From: Gammaproteobacteria bacterium
Lineage (GTDB): Bacteria; Pseudomonadota; Gammaproteobacteria; SZUA-152
Direction of reading: 5' to 3'
NCBI GenBank assembly: GCA_021647705.1
Contig: JAKIUF010000006.1
Coordinates: 62,001-126,000 of the forward strand
DNA length: 64,000 nucleotides
Part shown: positions 1-11,500 of the stretch, piece by piece
How positions within the stretch are numbered: position 1 is the first letter of the stretch
How the letters are laid out: every line of letters starts with the position of its first letter
Notes under the pieces: generated by a model
Database searches by the model: none
What the model saw: only the letters and a program-made list of their open reading frames with translations
What the model was told of the DNA's origin: nothing
Program-made: the position numbers and the translations under genes

Positions 1-2518
1 AAGTATAAGCAATCTCTGAGAGCGTCGGCATATCCGAAGAATCATCTGATATGCCCGCCTTAAGGTAAGCGGATAAATTGACAACCATCTCACTCAAACG
101 CGCTTTGTTTTTTGCCGAAAGAGGAACAATAGCCAGAGTCGAATTCTGGCAGACAGAGTTCGATTCATAACTGACATTATTACGGCTGCTGTGCCCGGCT
201 TTGTATTCCTCCAGAACCATGTGTGCATTTGCCCCACTGAATCCAAAAGAACTGACCGCCGCTACACGCTTTCCACATTCGGGCTCTGCCCAATGTTCAT
301 AATTTGTGCTGACAAAAAAGGGAGATCGTTCAAGATCAATAATAGTATTTGCTTCTTTAAAGTGCGCAGTTGGAACATACTTATTGTGTTTCAGGCACAA
401 TAATGTTTTTATCAGGCCGGCTACTCCCGCAGTATAACTGCCATGGCCAATATTCGATTTTACCGACCCCATTGCACAATACTGATTTTTCCTGGCGGTG
501 TGCTGGAAGGCGTTTGTCAATGCCTGAAATTCAATCGGATCACCCAGGGGGGTTGCTGTTCCATGGGCTTCAACATATGTAATGTCAGCGGGATTGATTT
601 TATATTTCTGATAGATACTACTTAACAGACTTTCCTGTGATTTGGCACTCGGGGCAGTAATACCATTTGTTTTCCCATCCTGATTTATGCCTGAACCTTT
701 AATAACACCAATAATGTTATCCTTGTCCTGCTCTGCCTGCGCCAGAGGCTTTAACATGACAATACCGCAACCTTCAGAAAAAACGGTACCATTTGCCGAT
801 TTATCAAATGTAAAACATCGGCCATCCATGGATTGCATGCGTACCCTTGAAGTCAGAATATGTGCAATCGGTGTCGAGAAAATACTGATACCACCTGCAA
901 TTGCCAAATCACTCTCACCATTACGAATACTCATGCATGCAAGATGTACCGCTGTCAATGATGATGAACAGGCTGTATCGACTGAAAGAGACGGACCTTT
1001 TAAATTGAGAAGATAGGCTATTCGTGCAGCCAGTATCGCACTCGAAGTCCCCATGAAGGTTTGGCCATTGGTATCTTCGTGGCTTAATGCGAGCAACCGG
1101 TCATAATCCCCAGTGGTGCAACCAACAAAAACACCGCATTTTTTCGTATTCAACGCAGAGGGAGAATACCCGGCACTCTCAATAGTTCGCCAGGCCTGCT
1201 CAAGAAAAATACGTTGTTGCGGGTCCATTAACTCAGCTTCCGATGGAGATATATTAAAAAACAATGGATCAAATTTATCCACATCATCAATAAACCCACC
1301 CCATTTTGAGTATGAGGTATGCGGATTATCCGGGTCCGGGTTATACCAACGGTCAAATTCCTGCCACCGTCCTTCAGGTACTTCGGTTATGCAGTCGCTA
1401 CCATTTTTTAATACATCCCAGAATTCTTCAATATTTTGACTCATGGGAAAACGACAGGACATCCCGATAACGGCAATATCCGCATCAGAGTCACCTTCAG
1501 TGATGACTCTAGATGATGTAGTGACTGCTGACTTTCGACTTGCAAGCGGTCTTTCGTTTAACGCCTGATAACTGTCGGGTTTAACCCGCTGCAACCGCAA
1601 CGTCTCAATACTCAAAACAACATTGTCATTTTCATTGAGTATTTCCAGATACAGTTCTATCCAGTTTTCATCGAAACCCTTGACCTCGGCCAGTGAGGTA
1701 AAATACTTTCCGGTTGTTTTCCCAAAAACAGACAGTCCACTAATTTTATAAGGCAGAAAAAGGTCATTGCCAACATCATGAATACTGCTTAATTGATAGG
1801 GTCCGTAACTCATTGCATTTGCCAATGCTGCGCTGACGACAGATGGATGTAATAAAAACCGATTATCCTCTATATCGACTTCTATTTTTCCTATTGATTG
1901 TTTTTTCCCAAAAGCAAGACTTTTCAGAGAACGATAAAATTCGCCAAGGAAAATATGGGCATCTTTTGAATAAAATTGATCAATGGAAAATTCCACTGCT
2001 TTTTTTATCGCCACGTCAGTTGAATACTTTGCAGCAGCATTATCCTGTTTCCTTACAGGATGCAGAGAACCTCTGATATGAATTTTGTCGCTACCACCTC
2101 CAGATTCCGTGTCTACTTTAGACCGCACGGTAAACCGAAGACCATCACCCTCCTTCTGAAAAACAATTGTAAGATCATTCGTCGAGGCGTCATTACCCAT
2201 CAAGGGATTCACAATGACAATATTGTCAAATACTATTGCATCAATATTAAAATATGTCCGGCATGCCACAACAAGCATTTCCAGATAGGCATCAGTAGGA
2301 AAAACAAACTGGCCAAACACCCTGTGATGGCTTAAGCAAATATTATTCTCTGTGCTTATTTTATATTTTATGAAAACTTCACCATTGCGCTCAAAATCCC
2401 TCGTATATCTATCACTGTAGAAATATAAATCCCTACAAGATGAAGGTGCCACAGTCGAAAACTCAACAACCTGTCGTTTTCTGGATAAGCGTCTGTATTT
2501 TTTCTTGTTCTTGCACAT
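1..2518 (-). CDS. trans-AT type I polyketide synthase, N-terminal part (DH-KS), runs off left edge
   Basis: The minus strand reads open from an ATG at 2518 to the window edge, about 839 codons; the start is preceded in frame by TGA. Residues about 40-330 form a dehydratase double hotdog with the catalytic H-x3-G-x4-P pattern (HRVFGQFVFP). The second DH motif reads HPSVVSAAL, with Ser where the catalytic Asp of HPxLLD is expected, so activity is doubtful. From about residue 345 a ketosynthase follows, with VDTACSSS (active Cys near 514), EAHGTATPLGD and SNIGHGSY, so the Cys-His-His triad is complete. After the KS the protein enters the VPLSAK linker typical of trans-AT PKSs and no AT is seen. 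It lies 79 bp after the previous PKS gene on the same strand, so it is probably the next module set of the same assembly line. Opening with a DH means the first module is split across two proteins. Confidence 0.93.
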   Translation of the reverse strand, partial: MCKNKKKYRRLSRKRQVVEFSTVAPSSCRDLYFYSDRYTRDFERNGEVFIKYKISTENNICLSHHRVFGQFVFPTDAYLEMLVVACRTYFNIDAIVFDNIVIVNPLMGNDASTNDLTIVFQKEGDGLRFTVRSKVDTESGGGSDKIHIRGSLHPVRKQDNAAAKYSTDVAIKKAVEFSIDQFYSKDAHIFLGEFYRSLKSLAFGKKQSIGKIEVDIEDNRFLLHPSVVSAALANAMSYGPYQLSSIHDVGNDLFLPYKISGLSVFGKTTGKYFTSLAEVKGFDENWIELYLEILNENDNVVLSIETLRLQRVKPDSYQALNERPLASRKSAVTTSSRVITEGDSDADIAVIGMSCRFPMSQNIEEFWDVLKNGSDCITEVPEGRWQEFDRWYNPDPDNPHTSYSKWGGFIDDVDKFDPLFFNISPSEAELMDPQQRIFLEQAWRTIESAGYSPSALNTKKCGVFVGCTTGDYDRLLALSHEDTNGQTFMGTSSAILAARIAYLLNLKGPSLSVDTACSSSLTAVHLACMSIRNGESDLAIAGGISIFSTPIAHILTSRVRMQSMDGRCFTFDKSANGTVFSEGCGIVMLKPLAQAEQDKDNIIGVIKGSGINQDGKTNGITAPSAKSQESLLSSIYQKYKINPADITYVEAHGTATPLGDPIEFQALTNAFQHTARKNQYCAMGSVKSNIGHGSYTAGVAGLIKTLLCLKHNKYVPTAHFKEANTIIDLERSPFFVSTNYEHWAEPECGKRVAAVSSFGFSGANAHMVLEEYKAGHSSRNNVSYESNSVCQNSTLAIVPLSAKNKARLSEMVVNLSAYLKAGISDDSSDMPTLSEIAYT

Positions 2519-2597
2519 TTTAGATATTCACTGATTCTCTTTCCATGATAACGCCCTGTAGCGGGTCACTTCCTGATTATTACAACCCTTCATCAAA

Positions 2598-5500
2598 TTA
2601 ATCAGCCATTTCGACGCCTTGAATTTTTTCTTCTTCCCTGTTTCTTATTATTTTTTCAAGGTAGCGGGAAAATTCATGAAGGTTTGTGTAGTCATATACC
2701 GCCGTTGCCATAATCGAAGTCTCAAATTGATCATTAATCGCCTTCACCCATTCAACACCGACAATGGAATCCAGCCCCATATCAATGAATGCTGACTCAG
2801 TGTTGACATCTGATTCATCCATATATAATGCTTTAGCTAGACTTGTTACCAGCATTTTTTGCAAATCATCCACTTGCAGAATCGTTTTTCTTTTTGGATC
2901 TGGCGTACTTTCTGTTATTGGAAAAGGTATATTTTTTATGCTTATTTTTTTATTTCGTCCCTGCCTGACTTCTCGTGGCGTATCACTATTTGTATCTTCC
3001 TGAGCCTCAGGTTCAACGACTTTATTTTCCAGATAGTGTGAAAAATCCCTTATTGTGGGATAGTCATAAACGATGGTGGCATTGATTCCCAGCGAAAACT
3101 TTCTGTTAAGTTCATTGACCCATTCAACGCCGACAATGGAATCCAATCCCATTTCAGTGAATTGCCGGTCAATATCCACATCACTTAACTCCATATACAA
3201 GGCGTTAGCGAGGCTCTCGCTTAACACCTGTACAAAATCAGGGTCTGTTGCAGATTGATGCGCTGATGTATTGCTGGCATCAATAAGTGGAACTTTATAC
3301 CTTTCAGCATGAATTTTATTTTCTGTATTTAAAGAAATACCTTCCGGCTCTGCCTGATAAACAGACTGTAAGCTTGACAAGCTAATAGCAGTGGGTTTCT
3401 CGGGAATATTCGGGGGGGTTTCAGTGAAACTGCTCACTGAGGGTAAAATATCCATGCGTTTTTCTGCTTTCTTTGCCTCAAAACTCAAACCCACCGCCCG
3501 AGCACACACACAGCCATGACCATCGATAAAATCAACATCCAGCTTAACGACACCTTTATCACTCACAGGAAGCACAGAATGATGAACATTTCTGATCCAG
3601 GCAAACATGTTTGCTGAAAATGCCTGATATATTTCCATTTTCTTAAGCATTACAGGAAGAGGTGATTGTATCGATGACAGATTATCCAATAACACACTGT
3701 TAATCGATGACCCTGATTTATCCCTGGTTATACCACTGATTGCACTCAATACTAGACTTAAGGCATTGGGATGAAGTGTAAAAATATTATTTTGATCTTC
3801 CGTGATAGGATTTTTCAGTAAAGCACCTGATTCAAATGTTACAAGTGCATCACTGTCTCCAATATCAATGGCTTTAACAGTTCCTTTGTATTGGAATTCC
3901 TGCATTGATTCAAAAATACTGTCACATTCATTTGAAAGCAGATTTTTACTGCGCATTTTCCCGGCCAAAGAAATCACATCCTGTTTTTCATCATTTTCTT
4001 TATGAGTGATACAGGCGCATCCTCTGGCATGTAGAACTGTCTGCTCTTCCTGGTCTTTTTCATTGGAGAAGATATCAAAATGGATGTTCTCAATATTACT
4101 TTCATGATCATCATCCAACGTCAACGTAATATGTAATTTTTTATCCTGGCCTCTGGCAGAAAAGTGTTCCAGCCATTCAATCTCCGACAAATCAATAGTT
4201 TTCCGGTGATTGCCCTTTATGCCACTGGCCTGGAAAATGGCTGCACGCACCATTTCAAGGTATGCCATGCTTGACAATATTTTCTTACCCGTCAAAGGGA
4301 AATCTTCAAAATACGACTCTTCCCCAGTAAAGCCCGCGCTATATCTTTGCATGTACAGATCTGAGGTATTTTCATGAAGCAGCGGATGAATCTGTGCCAT
4401 TTGACGGGATGCAGGCACATTGGTGACACATTCAACTTCCGCTTCAGCAAGCCAGTATCTGTCCTTGTGAAAAGGATACGTCGGTAAACTGATTTTTACT
4501 GGTTTGCGTGAAGGATATAACCGGCTCCAGTCAATCTCGATTCCATTTATCCATAACGTTGCAACTTTCAATCCATCACCTGAGGAAATCCAGTTATCAA
4601 AGACTGTGTTGAGTTCATTATCCAGGGAAAATACGTTGAATACCTTTCGGCCAGAACCAATATTTCCACTGATCATTTTTGAGGAGGAAATATTCTCCAT
4701 GGAAGTGCTCTCCATGCTGATATAGGTTTTTAATTGCGCCCTCAGATCAGCCAGATCACCTACCAGAAAGACAACCCGTTCATCCATTGCCTCCCGCCCC
4801 GTTTGCAAAGTAAACGCAATATCCTCCAGGCGAATGCTGCCGTTCCTGAAACTGTCACCTGTATTCAGAATATCAACCTCATTGGTCTCGATGTATTTCA
4901 GCAGGTTACTGGCACATACTCTCAGGCGATCTGTCGTTTTTGCCGACAGAGGGATGATAATATCCTTGCCCGAAGACAGGCGGGAAACCGTTGACTCATG
5001 GCCTGTATCCTGCCCGTTATTATTATCACTACTCCATGTAACAGGATTATCCAGATGGTGATACTCCTCAACAATCGCGTGGGCATTACTACCCCCGGCA
5101 CCAAAAGAGCTGATCATCGCCCGCAGCGGTGTTGATTTTTCCTGCCTGCCATCATCCTTGTTTGCCGACGACGTGACTGTTTTTGGCATCCAGGCTTTCA
5201 GTTCCTTTTGCACCACAAAAGGCGTGGATGGAAAATCAATATTGGGGTTCTCTTCATCGGAATGCAGCGATGGTACTAACGTCTTGTGCTTCATTTGAAG
5301 CAATAACTTTGTCAATCCTGCAATACCGGCTGCTGCTTCCAGGTGACCAATATTCGACTTGACCGAACCAATGGCACAGAATTCTTTTTTATCCGTATAA
5401 CTGGAAAACGCTTTTTGCAATCCCGAGATTTCAATAGGATCACCCAGAGATGTTCCTGTCCCATGGGCTTCAACATACGAAATATCTTCCGGAGAAATTC

Positions 5501-8500
5501 CGCTTTTATCCAGTGATGACAATATCAACTCTGCTTGTTTGCGCGGATTTGGCACCGTGTAGCCATTGGTTTTCCCGCCATGATTAATCGATGTGCCTTT
5601 GATCACACCATACACATGGTCACCGTCCCGTATCGCATCTTTTAAACGTTTAATATATACCGCCCCAACCCCTTCTCCTGGAACGTAGCCATCACCACCA
5701 CTACCAAAACTCCGGCATTTCCCGTCACTGGCGAGAAAATTATTATTGCTTAACCATAAATATTTGCTTGAAGAAAGCGATATATTAACTCCGCCCACGA
5801 TAGCACTGTGACTTTCCTTTCTCTTCAAGCTTTCACAAGCTAGGTGAAGTGCCGTTAAAGATGCTGAACAGGCAGTATCCACCGCCATACTTGGCCCACA
5901 CCAGTCAAAGAAAAAAGAAACCCGGTTTGCAATGCTGTAGAGTAGTCCGTGTGGCCTTTGCAAATTACCTTTAAATGTTTGTTCAACTCCCAACGTGATA
6001 TAAGGCTGCCAGAGCGCACCGACAAAAACACCCACCGTCTCACCTTTCAGGTTTTTAGGGATGTAGCCTGCATCTTCAATACTCTCCCAGGCAACTTCGA
6101 GAAACATACGTTCCTGAGGATCAATGATCGCGGCTTCTCTCGGTGAAATATTAAAAAACAGCGGGTCGAATTTATCGATATCATCAAGAAATCCGCCCCA
6201 TTCTTCGGGCAACAAATCCTGCTCCGGAAACAGTTTCTGTAATGTTTTTCGATCAAAACGGGACTCCGGCATTTTACTGATACTGTCCCTGCCGGATTTT
6301 AAATTCTCCCAAAACTCGGAAAGATTCCCTGCCTCGGGATATCTCCCGCTCATACCAACAATCGCAATCGGTTCCTCACCCACGTCCGTGGATTCAGCAG
6401 GTGCAACATCATCAGCACTGCTGGTGCTGACAAAGATATCATTATCGATTCTTTCATCTTCCTGAAAATTGTCATTCACATTGGCAGTTGCTACTGTTTT
6501 TTCATCTGAATGATCTGTATTGGTCTTCTCTCCCAGTATTCTTTGCAGGGTATTTTTATGATGATCCAGAAAATATTCGGCCAACTCCTGGATATTTTTG
6601 TACTCAAAAAACAATGTCTTGGACAAATTTCCAAACAGCTCATCGAGACGACGATTAAGATCAACAATCATCACAGAATTTATGCCATATGATTCCAATT
6701 GCACATCGGCTTCAATATCAGCAGGCGGCATTCCGATGGCATCCGACAGCGTCTCCTTTAATAGCTCGCTCACCTGCTCCACGGTTATACCTGACGATTC
6801 AGTGACCCGATATTTTTTATTTTCCGTTTTCGGTTCCTGTTCTTCTGCCTGTTCGATTGAATGCGTTAAGTTGCGTAGTGACAAGCCTTTTATTTCAACA
6901 ACAACATTGCCTTCTGTTGTAATAACCCTGGCATTATATTTCCGGATTTCATTATTGGTTTTCGTTGAGTCTATGATTTCTGTGTACACATAACATTCTT
7001 CCGGTATTTTTTTGTGTACAATAATTTCATCAACAGCAATGGGTATAAATCTACTGCTGCTCATCCCGCCCGGTTTATTATTGAGCAATGCGGTTTGTAA
7101 AACCCCGGTGAGCATACTTGGATGAAGCACATAGTCTTCGTAGGTATTTTCGATGAACTTTGGCAATTTCAAGTGTGACAGTGCTTCTTTATCATTCAGG
7201 TCAATCTGAAGCATTGGTTGAAAGCTCGGGCCTACATGTAAACCTTCAGCATGGATAAATTGATAAATTTCCTCCGGCTTTCTGTTCACCGTACATCGGG
7301 ACTTAATGTCATCCATATTGATGAATGTCAACGATGCCTGTTCAATCTCTTCTATCCGTTTTGTATGCACCTGACCAAGAGCATGAAGGACTTTCCCGCT
7401 GCCTTCAGAATGCGTAATTTCATATTCATAAAAATCATCTTTTTTGAATAATCGCAAATCTGCCCGAATCGGATTACCGGATGTTGAGAGCTGTTTTGCC
7501 CAGTAATTATTTGACAGTTTAAATACATTTTTTCCCTGTGTGACCAGGCTGCCCGCTTGTAAAGCCATTTCTATATAACAAGCGCCAGGAACATTATACA
7601 AACCCTCCACAACATGATCTTTCATGAAAAATTCTTCATCCGACAGGGTTTTCTGGAAAAACAGACTTTGGCTGTCAGAAAAGTCAATATCAATCAGGGC
7701 ACGCTCTGGCATAAATACGGATTGATCCTGGGAATGAACAGAATGTTCAGTCAGCAGTCCCTCATAATTTTTCCACAGGTGTTCTGATATCCGGGAAACC
7801 GTATTACAATCAAAAAACAGTGTCGGATCGACATCCAGTGAGAATGTTTCATTAATGTCTGTTGTGATTTTTGATATTCCCACGGAATCAATGCCGTAGT
7901 TTGTCAAATTCTCTGCATCGTCAATATCTCTTGCAGCGGTTCCGGCACTTGAAATTATTCTGCGGATTTTGTCTTTTATGGAGATTTCATTGATGACATT
8001 ATCCTCATCAGGATAATGTTCACCGGACAATACATTCAGATGTTTTTCAATCTTATCTTGCTCCCCTTCAATCGCAATTAGTTGATCTGGAAGTGATGAG
8101 GGTTTCTGGCTTAGAATTTTATCGAAAATGGAGACTCCTCTCTCACTTTCCAGTGCTTTCATTCCAAATACATCCCATAAATGCTCTTCTTCCTCCTTGA
8201 TCACCCCGATTCCACCGTTTTTCCACAGCGGCCAGTTTATTGCAATGGTTTTTCCTGTTCGTTCGTCCTTCTCTAGTAAGTGATTCCTGTACGATGCAAA
8301 CTCATCCAGGAAGCTGTTTGCTGCGGCATAATCACACTGCCCCTGATTGGGCATAATGGAAGCAATTGATGAAAACAAAACGAAAAAGTCCAGCTGATCT
8401 TTACTGGTTGCCTTGTCCAGGTTAACTGTGCCCATTATTTTTGGCGCAATAACATTATCAAAGGATTCCCCGGTTTTATGGATGATGTAAGAGTCTTCAA

Positions 8501-11500
8501 TCAGACCGGCACAATTAAGCACACCATTCAAGCGAACACCTTCAGCACGGATTTCCTGGCAAACATTAATCAACGCGGTTTCATTGCTGATATCTGCAGA
8601 ATAATATTTCCCGTCGCCACCGAGCTGGCGGAGCTGCTCAAGTTTTGTTTCAATAGTATCGTTTATTTTTGAACGCCCGATCAGGATCAATCGTGCGCCA
8701 TAATTTTTGGCAAGATGCCGGGCAAAGATATACCCCAACCCTCCTGCACCACCAGCGACCAAATACGTTCCATTTTGTTTAATCAGGGAGTTATCCAGCG
8801 TTGTCGCAAAGTGATCATATTTCACCATCAAACGGACTTTCCGCTGTCCATCAACATACCGTACTTCGGTAAGTGGTGCATTTCGGTAAAAGCCCAACTC
8901 CTGAGACACCACGCCAGCGATTTTTTCCGGACTATGCTCACTCAGTCCCACAGAGGTAATATTGATATTCGGATTTTCAAATGTCAGGGTTCTTGAAAAA
9001 CCACCTACTGACGCATGTAGACATGTTTCTACAGAATGTCGAACAGGGTATAAATATAATATGCGCACACGATGCGATAACTTGGCCAGTATCAGAGACT
9101 GCGTTAATGCCAGCAATAGTTTTACGCCAAAATCAATATTTTTCGCTATTGACGAGGCGCTTTTATAATTAACTTTATAATTCCATTTGTAGATTATTGC
9201 TTCCGCTTTTATTCCCTGTTTTTGAAAGTCATCCCATAACGATTTAAACGAATCACTTTTTTTATGATTAATCGTATAAGTGTTTTTTCCAGTTTTTTTA
9301 AATTTATTTCCTGTCTTTACCAGAATTACACGTTGGTATTTTCCTGTTTTACGCAAAAATGTCGATAACGATGGGTTCGTATCAAAAATAATAATCGAGG
9401 AGGTGTTTTCATTGTGCATTCCGTATTTTCTCGGAATCCATCGCGGTGTATAATACAATATATTGTTTTCCATGATATTTTTTTCATTGCTTGTAGATGT
9501 TTTATCTTGTGAAGTTGTATTACATGATACAGCCAATGGCGAATACTCACGTTTAACAAATTCTAAAAACTCAACAATGATATTTCCTTGTCGGTCACAC
9601 AAATACATATTAAAGGATGCCTGAGCATCATCTGCGGGTTTATCATTTATGGCTGAATATACATAACATTGCTCCGGAATATTTCCGTGTATTTTGATTG
9701 TTTTAAGATGAAAGGGGACTTTTTGCGCTTGCTTTTTTTCTGCGTTTAATACTTGCAGAGCAACAACGGACTGAAAAACCCCATCGAGCATGGATGGCTC
9801 CAGTATACTGCCAGCTAAAACTGTGATATCCGGAGATTGCCTTAATTCACACAGAATTTCCGTTTTATTGTAGTAACAGGATTTTATGCTTTGAAAGGTA
9901 TTGCCATAGGCCAATCCATTTTGTATGAACTGCTGATACAATGCCCGATGTTCCAATGTTAACCGGCATCGTGCCCTGATTTTTCCGATATCAAGTCGGC
10001 GCAGTGGTTTTTCCTGATGACCGGTAATAATGATACCCGTACAATAAACTGCATCATCTTTTACCAGTGAGAGGTTATGGCTTTTATCAGAATGTCCTCG
10101 GGTATATTTCACATTAAGGTGGAGATCCTTCTCTACCTTAATTGCTTTCGCCCAATAAATGTCCTTTAACACCCGGACAGGTTCCCGGCTTATTTTTTCT
10201 CCTGCCATTTGAAAAACATCCAGACATTTGACTCCGGGAACAATATTCATCCCTTTGACAATATGATCACGTATAAAATAATCGGATTTTGAAAATGTCT
10301 GGGAAATAAGAGAATTTCTCCCTTTTTCATTTAATAACAGTTCTTTGTTTTCTTCCGGTCGAGGAAACCAGCAATGTCGTTTTTGAAACGGGTATGCCGG
10401 TAACTGAATCCTGTTTCCCTTCTGGTATTGAACAAAGTCTTTCCAGTCAACAGCACCGCCCTTCGCCCAATATTCAGCCACCTCATCAATGTTATGACTG
10501 TCAAAAACCGGTGAAGAGGATTGAGATTTTTTGTCCTCAGCTGCATCACCGATAAACACCTGATTATTCTGTTTATTTTCGGTGAAATTTCGCAAAAGCC
10601 CCAGCAACTGCAGATAATCACCTGCCAAAAATGCAACCCGTTTTTCCAGCGCTTCACGGCCATTTTGCAGGGTAAAACATACGTCTGAAATAGAACAAGA
10701 CTCCTCTTTCCGGTTCAGATACTCGTAGAGTGATACAACATATTCATTTAACTGTTCACTTGTTTTCGCAGAAAGCGGGACTATATATTTTTCATCTGTT
10801 TTTGACTGTTTTCCTTTAGGCAGCGATTTATTTTTTCTATCAAAGAGAGGTGGCTCCTCTACTATTACATGCGCGTTGACACCCCCCATTCCAAAAGAGC
10901 TGATGCCTGCCCGCAACGGATACTCAACCCCCTCCAGACTGATGTTATTCCATTCCTGATGCTCATCGACAATATAAAAGGGACTACCATCCAATTTGAT
11001 GTAAGGGTTTAATGCCTCAAAATGCAGTAATGATGGTATCCGTTTATATTTAAAACCCAGCAACACCTTAATAAGTCCCGCGGCACCCGCCGCACTTTCA
11101 AGATGACCGACATTCGTCTTGGTTGAGGTCAAACCACAAAATGGCGATTCATCGCCCTTTAAATACGGCTGGTAAGCCTGTTTCAGTGCATTAATTTCAA
11201 TGGGATCTCCGAGCGGAGTACCCGTGCCATGCGTTTCAATATAGCTAATGGTTTTTGGATCAACATCCGCAGCGGTAATGGCAGCACTGATGGTCGAAGC
11301 CTGCGCAGACACTTTGGGTGCCGTTAAAAAATTGGATCGCCCACCGTGTTTTACTGCGGAACCCTTGATGACTCCCAGGATATTATCTTTATCTGATACT
11401 GCCTGATCCAGAGACTTTATGAAGACGACACCAACACCCTCGCCTCTCACGTATCCATTGGCTTTGGCATCAAATGACCGGCACTGACCATCCTCTGACA

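Noticed and set aside
191-2335. Several plus-strand open frames opposite the left PKS gene
   Set aside because: They are antisense shadows: the minus strand encodes continuous DH and KS domains with catalytic motifs across the whole stretch.
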